Origin: Quercus robur
Lineage: Eukaryota; Streptophyta; Magnoliopsida; Fagales; Fagaceae
Assembly: GCF_932294415.1 (NCBI RefSeq)
Contig: NC_065535.1
Coordinates: 10,473,282 to 10,537,281 of the forward strand
DNA length: 64,000 nt
Direction of reading: 5' to 3'
The number at the start of each line of letters is the position of its first letter. The first letter of the stretch is position 1. A model generated the notes under the pieces. The model had not been told where the DNA came from. It did not search any database and saw nothing but the letters and a program-made list of their open reading frames with translations. The translations under genes were made by a program, and so were the position numbers. Below, piece by piece: positions 11,387-24,400 of the stretch.

Positions 11387-13154
11387 TAAGCTTTTTGGCT
11401 GGCAATTGGCATTCTTTTTCTTCGTAGGGGAAGGGGTTCGTTGAATTGGGAGGCCATTTGACTCATTATATCCTATGGTTTGCGTAATTTGACCACAACT
11501 TATGAAGATTCGATTCTTGCAATTTTCTTTTAATCTTTTTTTTTTTCTCTCTTTTTTGTCTCTGTAGATAAACAATATTGTACTTTGTCCTCTTTCTTCA
11601 ATGTCTCCTAGAATTCAAAAGGTACATCAATAATTCACTTTTTGATTGGTTAGTGAATGCTGATTTATCTTTTAACGAAAAGAAAGGGAGTGTACCCTGG
11701 AATTTAAAGGATACACTCTCCCTTGTGTTTTTGTGTTGTGACGAATCTAATCGAGTACTTTTTCAAATTCCATTGAGATTTGAAAATGTCTGAAAAATTT
11801 TGGGGTCCCTAGCAAACTATTCTTTTTAAAGTGATTCAATGAACTATGAAGATCAAAATCATCCTTCTGTAGATGCCTAGATATACAAGAAATCTAGTAC
11901 AAGACAATTGATAGAGACTTCATATCTGAAATATTTTCTAGCTCATTTTCTATGGCTATTGTTCTTGCTTGCTCGTGGCAAGCATGCAGAACAAAATTTC
12001 AAAAAAGAAGCATTTGGATATATGTTTTCTTCTGTAAACCACGCTTTCATATGTTGGATTGTGTGGCCAAATAGTGCACAATATTGATGTTGAATTGTGT
12101 GGTTAAATAACCCACAATATGTGCGTGTGTAATTCTCAAAAGAAATTACCTTACACAATATTGTATATAAGATGATTATTATTAATAAAATTGTTTGAAT
12201 AATGGAATTGCATGTTTTGGCTATGATTGGTTGTGTGTGGTTTGACATGGTCAAATATGCAGTTGAGATTTCTCAGGAATAATGAGTTGTAAATGGGGGC
12301 AGTGAGGTGGATAAGAGATCTGATTTTAACGTTTATACAAACGTTAGACTTTAACGTTCATGTCTTAATTTGTAGGAACTGAAATGAACGTTGGCAACTT
12401 TTATGGGTCATTAAATATCCCACTTGAGATCTCTAAATAAGATAACCACACAAAAATCTTGCAGAGTTCACTCTGCAATCCAAACACTATTTCACTCTTA
12501 TCTCTCTATTTGAATATACGTTTCAGATATTTACTCTCTAATTGTTTTAGTTGAATAAGAGTTCTATTTCAAGTTTGCTTCATCATATATTTTTAGAGAT
12601 GATGAATCATATTTTTTGTTTCAAAAAGTAACAATGGACTTTAGTTAGGAGCCTCATGGAAGAAGCGAATTGGAGTCATGAAGCAGAACGAATCAATTTC
12701 ATTATCTGATAATATTTATGTAATTAATAATGATACACTCATACAGATACACCAAAAAGCTTCGTAGCCCAACTAACACTTCATTTTATTTTCAATAGAG
12801 ATATATAGGGATCAAATTCCCCTTCACCAACCATAAAATTATAAATAAATAAATAATTATGTATACAACAGTTTTTTCAACTTTTCTCACTTTTTTTTGG
12901 GGGGAAGGGGGGTGAATAATTTTTTCACTTGTTGAAGTGGCAAATAGTAGTTAGCATAATACCACTTTTGATGTAAACAGATCATGACTTGCTACCTCGT
13001 CAGTTGTGAAAAATATTGTGAAATTTTAAGATGTAATTAATAATTATACTTATGTTTATGTGAGATCAATACACATGAAACTCACGTATATTTTGAGAAT
13101 TTATTGGAAAAAACAATACTTAGAGGTTGTTCGCATATTTTACACATATTTCAA
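11387..13154. other. Gene-free stretch
   Basis: No protein family is recognised on either strand. Near 12325-12395 there is a cluster of four AACGTT-type words. The block 12240-12640 has LTR-like features (a TATA-like ctctaaataag near 12433, and T-rich sequence after it) but I could not find matching ends, so I do not call an LTR. Confidence 0.4.
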
Positions 13155-13167
13155 ATTTTTAATTTTA

Positions 13168-13320
13168 CCACCACATTCTTAGTGCGATGGTCACTCCACA
13201 AGTTTATGGGGTGTAGGAGTAAGGTTCGGAGTTCAAGTTTCAAGAATGAGTTTTATACACATATACACTTAGATTAGGTTAGAGTAGAATTTTTATCTTG
13301 TATAAATAAAAAAATAAAAG
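13168..13320 (+). mobile_element. SINE-C copy
   Basis: Starts near 'accaccacattcttagtgcg', runs through 'atggtcactccacaag', a box B-like gagttcaagtttc and 'tatcttgtataaa', and ends in an A-rich tail. The direct repeats ATTTTTAATTTT at 13155-13166 and 13321-13332 are a likely target duplication, though of low complexity. Two other copies lie at 41811 and 56526. Confidence 0.75.
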
Positions 13321-13609
13321 ATTTTTAATTTTGTACATATTTTTAGCATTATTAGCCAATCCCTTGATTGTGGCTTGAATTAAGGCATATCAATTGTCCT
13401 TGGTTCGAGTCTCATCAAGACCTCCTATCAAAAAAAAAGTCTCATCAAGGCCTGAATCAAGACATTTCATCAAGAAGTTTTTTGTTCTATTATTTATTTT
13501 TCTTTTTCTTTTTTTAGAAAAAATATATATATTTGTATATTATAACACTATGTTTAGGACTTTCATTCAGATATTTGCAACAATTGAAAATTGAAAGTTA
13601 GGGACTTGG

Positions 13610-13763
13610 TGGGTTCTAGTTAGCTCAACTGGTAAAGTCTCTGATGGTTGAATAAGAGATCGGGGTTCAATCTCTGCTTACACCAAAAACCAATTAGTGT
13701 CTTGATCTGATGATAAAGAGTATCATCAGGAGTGGACGTCATAGGTTGAAACTCTCTAAAAAA
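13610..13763 (+). mobile_element. SINE-A, full-length copy
   Basis: Pol III-type internal promoter: box A TTAGCTCAACTGG (about 13620-13632) and box B GGTTCAATC (13664-13672), the tRNA spacing. The body 'ttgatctgatgataaagagt' and the 3' 'ggttgaaactctct' precede an A tail. The target duplication AAAGTTAGGGACTTGG (13594-13609) versus AAAGTTAGGGACTTTGG (13764-13780) brackets the element. It has the best-kept promoter boxes of the SINE-A copies here. Confidence 0.88.
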
Positions 13764-14254
13764 AAAGTTAGGGACTTTGGAGTAGAAAAATGAAAGATTA
13801 AAAATTGTACAAAATTTTAAAATAAGTCAAAGTTCATATAAAAGTTCTTAAAAGTTTTATAGTTATATTGTTAAATTTTTAAAAGTATATTGGTTTATTT
13901 TTAAATTTACTCTTAAATAGTCAAATTATTTATTTAAATTTCTTATACATGAATTACACTTTTAAGTTAATATATACTTGCATCATATTTATTTGGAAAT
14001 AAAATTTCTGTTAAGATTTTTATTTGTTTTATTTTTTGTATTAATTAATAATTTTTATTCAATTTTATTTTCAACTCTTATTTTGCTTTGCACACACCTT
14101 ATTTCACAAGAGGTGTTTACGACTTAGGCACCAACGAGCTTTGGGTGAAATGACGTCCACGTAGGTCTTCAAATGCCTTTAACAATAGGGTAGAGTTTTT
14201 CTTCTTAAAAAAAAAAAAAAAAAAAAAAAAGGAAAAAAAAAAAAAGTAAAGTAC

Positions 14255-14480
14255 TACATCCACAATATTTTCATAACAGATCATAAATGGTAAATTATTA
14301 TTAGTTATAATTTTAATTTATCACTGAAATTACTTTTTAGCCCATCATAAATGGTAAATTATTATTAGTTATAATTTTAATTTATCATTGAAATTACTTT
14401 TTAGCCTATCAATAACTGCCAAAAACAACTTACTACTTAAAACTTGTTGCAAAAGTGTTGTGGAAATTTTGTCGATATAA
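14255..14480. mobile_element. MITE (family E) with an internal tandem duplication
   Basis: The left 'cacaatattttcataacaga' and the reversed right 'cacaacacttttgcaacaag' are degenerate inverted repeats. The interior holds a direct repeat of about 65 bp (tcataaatggtaaattatta... at about 14281 and 14345). The same family occurs at 48873-49040 and in fragments around the solo LTR (61521-61595 and 63513-63565). Confidence 0.6.
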
Positions 14481-14574
14481 TAGCATTTCTAAAAAAAAAA
14501 AAAGGCAGAGTTAACACGTTATCTCCATGACAAATTCAGCTTAGGTCCAGTATCGTGTGCACTAAACCTTGTAG

Positions 14575-14740
14575 GATGCTACCACGTGTAAACATCTTAT
14601 CACATTTAGTGCAAAGGTCACACTGGATCCAAGTCTCTCTCCTTTGGGAGGATGAACGTTGCCACGTGCCAACATCTTATTAGGTTAAGTGCAAAATACA
14701 CACTAGATCAAAGCCTCTCCCCTATGTGACAATGTTCATC
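14575..14740. repeat. Tandem pair of about 85-bp units with ACGTG motifs
   Basis: The pattern '(t)accacgtgtaaacatcttat ... tagtgcaaaggtcacact(g)gatc(c)aag(t)ctctc' at about 14580-14650 recurs as 'gccacgtgccaacatcttat ... aagtgcaaaatacacactagatcaaagcctctc' at about 14661-14730. Each unit holds a CACGT G-box/ABRE-like core. No nearby gene makes this an obvious promoter. Confidence 0.5.
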
Positions 14741-15268
14741 AAAAAAAAAAAAAAAGATATATGATTAGGATTGGGATTAGGATAGCCAATTTGGTACAAA
14801 ACATACTAACTAGTAATTAGTAATTACTATGCGTTGTTGCTTGATAGGTGGTTGGGGAAATTTTTATCATGGCACAGTGTCACTGTCAATCAAGATACTC
14901 AAGAAGGGCTTTTCTATTTTAGCCAAAAAGAAGAAAAACAAGAGGAAGCAAACACAGAAAAAGAGAAGAAAAAGGAGACCAAACCTGCCTTATTCTTTTT
15001 CCCCCTCCCCCAGCTTTTGGCTCTTTAAATGGCAAGAAAGCAAGGAGATTAAATGCCCAAAAGCAAAACTAATTGATCACACCGAAGTCTAAAGTCTAAT
15101 TCTAAAGAAAGTGTTTTTCATTTCAATGTAAAATTATTTTAATTTGAGCAAAATTTTCGGAAGTTCCAAACAATTGAAAAGAAAAAAAGAAAAATACGTT
15201 TCCCAATAAATATTTTACGCCAAAACCAAAAATACAAACCTAAAATACCACAAAAGGAGAAAATTTAT

Positions 15269-15369
15269 CATGTTTTCGCTATATGTATCCACCCTCTCAC
15301 ATGGGGTGGGTCTCACAAGTGTGGGGTCTATTCTCATGTGAGAAGTTAGATACATGTAACGAAAACATG
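15269..15369. repeat. 101-bp near-perfect foldback (hairpin)
   Basis: The arms of about 36 bp are inverted copies with few mismatches: CATGTTTTCGCTATATGTAT on the left and CATGTTTTCGTTACATGTAT reversed on the right. The loop is about 27 bp and contains gtgggtctcacaagtgtggg. TTAT lies directly on both sides (15265-15268 and 15370-15373), so it may be a tiny MITE with TA or TTAT duplication. If transcribed it would form a stable hairpin. Confidence 0.6.
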
Positions 15370-17081
15370 TTATACACTTGTACTACATCACAAGAGAGAA
15401 AGACAGTGAGAGTATTTGTTTAAGGAACATAGTAGTGATTAAGGAACACAAAAGGTAATAATTTTGCAATCACTTACTCCATTTTTTTCCCAGGCAATAA
15501 ATTTGAACTACTTCGACACCAATGATTCCTGACTTGACTGAATGCTTTTGAGCTTTAGTCACTTCATAAGACGGAGATATTATGGTAGTTGGTTCTTTTA
15601 TAAAGATTAGAGCACATGAAATGAAACAACTTGAGCAACTTTTAATTGTGCTTACCCGATGGCTCCATTAACTTTGTCCCTCATAGAGTCCTTCTGTGTC
15701 GAAATAAAGTTTTTTATTTTTTATTTTTATTTATTTTTATATCTTTCTATAGAAGATTATGCCTTTGTAGGAGATATATCAAGTATCTAGACGGTTTATG
15801 CTGCTCAAAAGACTTAAAAATCTTTGGGGGATCTGTAATAGATCTAATGCCTTTTAAGCAAAGATTCCTGCTGCCACCATTACTTGGTCAATATAAACTT
15901 GTATGAATATATTCATCGTTCAGACTTCAGAGAATAGGCCAAAAAACATTGCCAGAAAAAGTAACTAGCACCATATTCCCAACACAATATTAGTTGCAAA
16001 ATTTTCATGACAAGGAAAATCCAGAGTTTGAAAACCATGGAGCTTTTCCTGATTATCTTTTCACTTAAAAGAGTAGTGAATATTCCTATATCTAGTTAAA
16101 TTCATAAGCCTTTTGGAATCAAATTTCTTAAGAGCATTTTCGTTTTCTCCTATTCCAAGGATAACCAAAATATTAGTACGCCACGATAAAATGGAATCCA
16201 GTTCCTGTCAAATATACTTAAATTTAGAGGGATATATGCCTAATCCACGGCAGATAAGCATATCAGAGATTTATTTGGGGATCAAAACCTCATCACCAAT
16301 ATGTTTCAAAATTGCATGTGTCTTCATCATTTATGCAGTAACAGCATGCCTGCTCAATTATGCAGAATTCTGATCCCATTTTACCCTAACTCAAATTGGT
16401 CATGACCTATCAATTTTGACATATAAGTTCCTAGCATATATTTACTAACCTCAAGGAGTGGGTCTTCTGATTCCTCAAACCCTTGTTTCTTCATTATAGA
16501 GTGCCACAGTTTGACTCCCCTAATAGAGTCCAGCCAAACTTCATTGTCCGAGGGGAACTACCGTGTATAACCATTTGCCACACAAAATAGCAACAAGCCA
16601 CTTACCATACCCCATTTCCCTACTTCCCTCGACAATAGATGCCCTCGCTACTGTGACTACTGACTAGGACTAGGATCTGCTCATAATATTAATTGTTTAC
16701 TATGAATAATGGAAATGAAAACATGAGATGTCTAGCTGTTGTACTCAACCCGACTTCAGGTTTAGATGGTTTTTTTTTTTTTTTTTTTTTTTTGGTTTTT
16801 GTCTCTCTTTTTTCTCCTCTGTTTTTTTGTTTGGCCTGAGTAAAGATGTGAAATAAATCTGCTTCATCTAGATAGCTTCGTTCTATTTTACCAAATTGCA
16901 GTAACAGAGATCCATATAAGTAAATGCTTAATAAAAATAGCATAGAAAGGATCAAACTTCACGGACCACGAAAACAAAAAAAATTCTTTCAACTGCAGTT
17001 CTTATTGGAATAAACTAGTGAGAGGAAAATGGAGCAAGTAAACAGAGGAACAAGAAGAATTATGGGGAGAATAGACTATGA
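15370..17081. other. Gene-free stretch; 3' flank of AP4M
   Basis: No conserved protein is seen. The ORFs at 15646-15906 and 16113-16373 (plus) lack any family signature. A T-run at about 16769-16793 is present. The last few hundred bases include the 3' UTR of the minus-strand gene that stops at 17082. Confidence 0.4.
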
Positions 17082-18351
17082 TCATAACCGAGCAACATAG
17101 GAATTCGCCTGTGTGACATATCTCACCCATCTATATGGATTATCCGTCTTGGACTTCTTAGCTATCTGCAAGTATTTTACCTGCATAAAAAAGAACAGAG
17201 AAACAAACACCTTAAACCATTAAAAAGGAGATAAAAATGAACACATGGGGAAAAAAGGTTTAAGTATTAAAGGGTAAACATCTTGTTATATGGCAGCATG
17301 CCAGTTCTATGATAACTAATGTTAGTTTTTTTTTTTTTTTTTTTTTTAATGTTGTGTTTTTTTTAAAAAAATGTTAGGAGATTCAATTAATTACCAAACT
17401 GAGGTCAACTAACATGATGTCTGAAATCTTTAGAATACAGTTTAGATTCTATTTCTAGCCTAAGAGGTAATGAAAAAGATAAGTTTGGTTTTCCACCTTA
17501 AGAGGTAATGAAAACGATTCACAAACTCCCACCTAATCACTGCCATGAAAGAGCATCACTAGCACAGTTGTGAAAAAAGCATCAAAGCTAAGGGACCCAT
17601 AATCTCTATAAGGGCAGGGTATAGACACCACTACATTTTTTGATTGGTAAGTTACAAACACACAGTGGGTCTTGAAACCACAACCTTGCCCTCCATCCCA
17701 TTATTATGGGAGAGGGAAGTGCCGGTTGAGGCTCATTGGCAGTATAGACACCACTGCATTCTTGTACAATATTTACCATCACGTGGTATACTTCCCATCC
17801 ATCATGTCAACCACAAAATCTTCTACATAATTGCAACAAATTTAGAGGTACACTTAAAATTCTGATGATTTTGTTACCATAACAGTACACAGGACCTAAC
17901 CAATTAAGCTAATTTTTTACCTGAAGTCTTGAACAATTGTACATTGGTATTGTAAAGGTCATGCTAACAGGTCCAGATTCCTTCACAATATTTCCTGCAT
18001 GACAAAATACACACACAATAATAAACCTTATGACATTGAAAGTAAATTTGTCTAACAAAATACACAGATGAAACCTTTTTTTTAATTATAAAAAAAAAAA
18101 TTTAAATAATTATAAATAAATAAATAAACTACAAAGATAAACTAGACATTCTTTACCATGTGATTCCTGTGAAAATGTCAGCTTTGCACGTAGAGTATGT
18201 TCAGATCCACCAACAATCTACAATTTAATGTATTAATAAATAATTTCTACTGGAAAGAAAATTCATAATAAATATGAAAATGCAACAGAGGACAGAAAAA
18301 TTGCTACAAATTAGACGGATCAATAGAGTAGATATTTAAGGTAAGAGATGA

Positions 18352-18403
<52 letters not shown>

Positions 18404-21400
18404 CTTTCTTGCCTTCTTCAAACCCCATTCAAGTCTTTTATTTGCTTCCTTAAAATCAGTTGTGTTTCCCACTGCACCAGGCTCCAACTCAAAAGTAACT
18501 CTGCAAATTTTCCAACGAAAACACCATAATATGTAATTTTGACAGTAAGTGCAATTCTGGAGAAGAAAAAGGTTTTGTTTTGTGTGTCTGTGTGTCTGTG
18601 TTTCTGTGTTTTTGTGTTTAAAGTCATTTCTCATCCAAGTCATCCAAGTCCCCTATAATGAAAATCATATGCTATCTTGAGAATTCCTGCTGAAATTTAT
18701 AAGTATACTGCAATGCATTGTGCCTTGCCCATTAAGAAACATAGACAACTTCCTCTCAATCTTTAAAAGAAAATACACCTGGGCTTGACCTCCTAGATAA
18801 AACTTGTAATAGCTTTTTTGGAATACGAAGTAAACCACTTTACGATGCTTCATAATTTCAATAACCAAACATTTGATTATGACTTGTTTTATAATAACAG
18901 AATACATGGGCAGAGATAAACTGCTACCTATTCCTCAATTGTATATAACTAACAGTAAAGAGCACATTCAAACTAGATGAACCTAACTTGTAATATGGAC
19001 ATTTAACATGCCCCAAATCTTGCCCATTTATAATTGGTGTAACAAAGTGAAAACTGAAGTACCTAGTTGTATATGTTGGCAGTGGCATCTGTACTAGAAT
19101 TGTGTTTGCAGTGATGCTAGAGGCGAACTCAGCACGCACTTTCAGAATTACTTCAGCCTAAGAAAAAAATTGTAAGCTTTTAATATGGACTATATAACTT
19201 ACTAAACCACTAAAGGAAATTCATACTACCTTAAGAGGGCCCGCTTCTTCTATCAATGCATTAATACGAAAAGGAGTCCTGAATTCCTGAGTCATGCGGT
19301 AGTTCATGACTGGAAATTCACCATCTGGTGGTACCTATTTTTATAATGGTGTAATACATTACTCTTAGCACAAACACAAAAATAAGTCTTTGCAAATACA
19401 TCATTATCTCAGTTACACTCACCAGGGCCAGAGTCCTGTCAATGTCGAAACTGTCAAGATGTACAGATTCATGGAAATTACAATCATCTAGAATCACGGA
19501 CCCGGAACCGGATGAATTACCATAATCTGTACCACACAAGGCAGCACAATGATATCATGCAAGGAAGACTTCATAGATGGAAAAAAATCACTAAAAAACA
19601 TTCTTCTTGAAGAAATAGCCAGGATCAACCCCATAGATCATGCTAAAAAATAATATTAGCACAGATTACCACAACAGATATCATTTATAAAAATTTCAAG
19701 AAAAAAGGTGAGAGAGAGAATTAAACAGCTTGTGTACTGAGTACTGACAGGGTCAGCCCATATATAGATGAACTGGAAGTTCTAACTTAGCTTGGAATCT
19801 ACTTGAAGTAATCAATTTGAATTCCTTCTCGGGAAACAATATATAAAGAAGTCTTAACAATACAGGTAAATACAGTTTACCATTATTCATCAATTAAAGT
19901 AACACCTCATGGAAAGGCATCAGTGAAAGAGATAATTTTAACTCTTTAGGCAAACTAAAAGACCCAGTTCTTGCATCCACAACACACACACACACACACG
20001 TTAACATATCATAAACTCCAAACTAGATAAGAGGTTCAGTTAATGTAGCTTGTAACCCCTCTTGGACAGCCCTCCATCAGTGAAAGAGAGAAATCTAGCA
20101 CTTTAGGCAAACTAAAAGATCTAGTTCTCGCATTCACAACACACACACGTGTAAACATATCATAAACTCCAAACTAGATAAGAGGTTCAGTTATTGTAGC
20201 TTAAAACTATCATACAGAATCCAAGATACATTTAATCCACTTGTAAGACAAACAACCTGAAAGAATAACAAGAGCTAATGCCAAAGAGTATTTGAAAAAG
20301 ATTTCTATGTTGTCCAGCAATACCATAGATTGAACTTCTGCCTCTTCCTATACTCAGGTCATCATTAAGAGCAAGCCGAATTTCTGGATTTCCTGACAGA
20401 TAACTCTTCATTTGAATGGTGCCATCAATCTCAGAAGTTAGTATATATCCCTGTATAATCCACAGTAAGTAAACAAGTTTTGAACTTCCAATTCATACAA
20501 GTACAAAATGATAAAATATGGCGATACAACATAGAATCATAAACAAATTGGAATAAATATAAGCAGAAAGTTCCATCTCTAGATTGAATAAGAAAACAAT
20601 TTATCCCTGGATCACAATTACTTGCAGATAGTTTCCCAATGCAGTGTCATAAGTTGTGCCACTCAATGCTAACAAGGAAAATGTGACCACAACTTAACTA
20701 GTTCATTAAATTAAGAAGAAATTGTTGTCAAGCAAAAACTTGGAACCTACAAAATTAGTAGAATGTCTCAAACCCCCCCCCCCCCCCCCCCTCCTTCTTT
20801 TTCTGTGGGTCTGCTTCCTTTTGATTCTAGGTAAAGCAGAAAATGCAGTTATATATCACGACGAGGAATTTAAACTACCAGTCCTTGCAGGCCCCAAAAC
20901 CCCATCCACCCCACCTAAGGAAAAATCTTTGTATCATCATAACAAAAATGACAAGAGGCAAGATAATAAATAACTACTTGCATGCAAGTTAAAGTACCAG
21001 TTGTGTATAAACTAGGATTGTTTATTATTATTCCTCGTTTGGACACTATTATTCCTCATCTGGACACCACCAAACAATGAAACAATACTCTGGCCATGAA
21101 TGAAAAATAAGCTTAATGCTGTTTGCAAGGGTTTTTGGTTAATCTTGATAACTGATAGTAACAGAAGTACAGAGCAAGTCAAAATACTCACACTAGAGCT
21201 GAATGTAACACTTATTTTCTCAATTATATCCACAAAAATTTCTTCCCTCTTTCTACCCCCAGGCTCATTCGCTACAACAGATTTTGTAACAGCTGTCCCT
21301 GGCATTCTTCTTTTTGACCCTTGCTGCAAACATGTGAGTTTTACCAGTCCATAAAAGCATATATTTAAGTTGACAGTGAGGATCATATATGCCACTAGTG

Positions 21401-24400
21401 AGTGATTGATACCATAAATATGCCTGCAGCTCCAAGGGATGGCACACGAGCTGCATCGATCACAATTGGTTCATTGAAAATGTAAGACTTCAAAACCTCG
21501 GTTGATGTCGTTTTCACATAACCAAAATCCTGGCACAAAGAGAGAACAGTAAGACGCATTAACAACAATGACGACAACAACAATAACAAATAAATAGAAG
21601 AGAAAACAGTGAAGAAAAGATACGTGCAGGTCAAAATAATAGTTCTAAAATTCAGCTGGGATGATATCAATGCCTTATTTTAATAAACGATGATGTCTAC
21701 CAACATTTGTAATATATTATAAATGGAAAAGGAATTTGATAAAAATCTTTAACAAAAATAGGTAAGAAGGGGAGAGAGAGAGAGATTATCACCCAATGAA
21801 ACAGAATGTTTGCGTCAATACAATTTCTTTTCATAGGTCCAATATGCTTTAAATTAAAAAACTAGCAAAATTATTTTTAGACAACAAGGCCCAACAGCAT
21901 CTAACTTTTAAAGAGTCATTCTAATGAAGGAATGACAGGAAAAAGATATGAAAGCATACTTACAATGACTTCATCAAGCAACTCATACACAAGCACAAAG
22001 TTTTTCCGCAATGAATCTTCATTGAGTATTCCAAGGTAATCTTTGATGACACGTGCAATCCTTTGCAAAAGTTCCAAAACAAGAGAAGGTGACACATTAA
22101 CTCTTGTTGTAGCAACAAACAACAATCCAGCAACCTTGACATGAAAATAGTTAACACCATCCACATTCTGTTGGCAAGAAAGATGAATAGGAAAAATATC
22201 AGGACACATTAAAGGAAGACAGTGTGGAATATGACACAATCAAACAATTCAATTACATTTCTCTGCATTTATTACTACACAACATGCCCCAGAATAAATT
22301 AACAAAATAGATCTTATGAAAGAATATTATACTATTTAACTATTTAAGTTGGAAGGTCCCTCTCCTCACAAAACCTTCAACATATTTCTGGGCATACTGG
22401 GAAAAACTTTTGCCATGGATATGTATTGGTAGGGGAAGCAGACTATTTTCTATAAAAGCACTCAAATATGAATATAAGAGAAAAGAAACTAATCACAAAA
22501 AACTTGAAAGAACAAAGATAAAACCAAGTTGGGGGGGGTTGACTCTGGTTTAAAGATGTAAAGGCATATATGTGCAGAAACTGCATTTATTATTCATCCA
22601 TATGCAGAAGGAAAATGAAAGAATACAGCATGTGAGGTACAACAACGACAACACAGCCTTAGTCCCAAAATTTTTTAGGTTTACTATGAATCTTCAACAG
22701 ACTAATCAAGGTCAATCACATGTAATTTTATCCACCAATCCACCCTATGTAACATCATACTCTCTTATCTAAAAGTCTAAAACCATACTCTTTACTAGCT
22801 TTTTATTAGCTCGTTAATTAACATGTTCTTTTTTACTTCTTAACTATTTTTATTTTAGGTCTTCACTTACCTATTTTCATTCTCTTAACTTGAATCAAAT
22901 CACTCTTCCTCATTGGTGCATTAATCGTTCGCCTTTGTACATGACTAAATCAACCATTTCAAGCAACTTTCCCCCATCTTTTCATGGCAGAAGAAATTAT
23001 CTTTAAACAAACTTTTTCTTTTCGTTTCTCATCTTTCCTTGTATTTTTCATCTTAACATTCATGTTTAAACAACACACATTTTATGAACATGTTGTTTTT
23101 TGATAGCCTAACATTTTTTGTTTCTTTTGACCATCAAGTTTTACACCTCTTTCATCTACCAAACTTATCCTCCATGTCCTCAGTTTTAGACCTACTTAAC
23201 TTAAAGCCTTTAGATATGAAAGTTTTAACTTAAAGCCTTTAGATATGAAAGTATAACTCCACAGTAAGAAATTGCTTCCATGGGATCGCCTAGGATAAAA
23301 CCAAATTGATTATCTAATATTGTTGTTTCATGTCTAACCTATGTTCAATAATTCTCTCTCAAAATTTCATAGTTTGTACAGATTTAAATACCTCCTTTGT
23401 TCTTTTATATAGGTATTGAAGTACTTTTCCTCCACAAATGCTTAGGATCTTATTGAAAAGGTTTGTCAACCATCCTACACCCACGTCACCCAAGCACCTC
23501 AAAAATTCAATGGGAATTTCATTAGGTCCCACAGCTTTTTCCGCTTTCATCCCCCTTAATGTGTCATTTACCTTGATCATCCTCATTCTTCAAACAAACC
23601 TACGATTTTATCCTCAACTGATACCTAATTCACTCCAATTCCTTCTATGGCTTAAAAACTTCATCAAAATAACTCTTCCATCTTTCTTTACTAACACTCT
23701 TTGACCCTGATCCTTAGTGCACTTAAGGATTCAAGTCTTTTGCTTTCATTTCCCTTGTCTTAGCAAGATTATAAACATTATTTTCTACATCATCCCTAAA
23801 TTGCTATACACCTCATCATAAGCCTAAAACATAGTGCCTATCAAACAGCCTTTCTTCTTACCTCTTCTCCACTTTATAATTTGCATAAGCAGTATTGTCT
23901 CTACATCTAGTAGGCTTCTATATCACTCTCTTTTTAATATAACTATTGCTTGAACGTCTTCATTCCACAACCAAGTATCCTTAGTTGGTACCCTAATCCT
24001 TAATCTTTTAACACAACTAGCCATTTCATTCCACGTCTTATCAACAACTTCATCTAGGCCCTACTTACCTACTTTGATCATCCCATTTATAAACAACTTG
24101 TTTCTCTCCCTTCAAACACCACCATTTAATTCTCAGTTTCTGTCTAATACATCTTTTTCCATTTTCTAAAACAAATATCTAGTACCACACAACCTACGCT
24201 CTGTCATGGTATCACCTTGTAAACTTTACGACATCTAATACAAATTTTCGAGTAAGGATGAAATTTATCTGGCTTTTGTCCCATGTTTGAAGGTAATTAA
24301 GTGTGACTTCCTTACTCGGTTACTCCATACCCCAAGCCTTCATGAAGTTTTTAAAATCCCCACTATCTTTTCCAACACAGCCATTTAGGTCTAATCCAGT

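Noticed and set aside
12240..12640. Possible Copia-type LTR
   Set aside because: TATA-like sequence is present, but no TG…CA ends or target duplication could be matched.
13610..13690. Possible tRNA gene from box A and box B
   Set aside because: There is no cloverleaf closure; the unit has a SINE body, A tail and target duplication.
14281..14410. Direct repeats as a possible CRISPR-like or satellite array
   Set aside because: Only two units, inside a MITE; plant nuclear DNA and no spacer structure.
14829..15092. Lysine-rich ORF pair
   Set aside because: Created by an A/G-rich stretch; overlapping frames give equally long ORFs and no homology is recognised.
18320..18643. 107-aa minus ORF through the AP4M exon 10 region
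   Set aside because: It is exon 10 read through into unspliced introns, including the microsatellite (poly SL, TH repeats).
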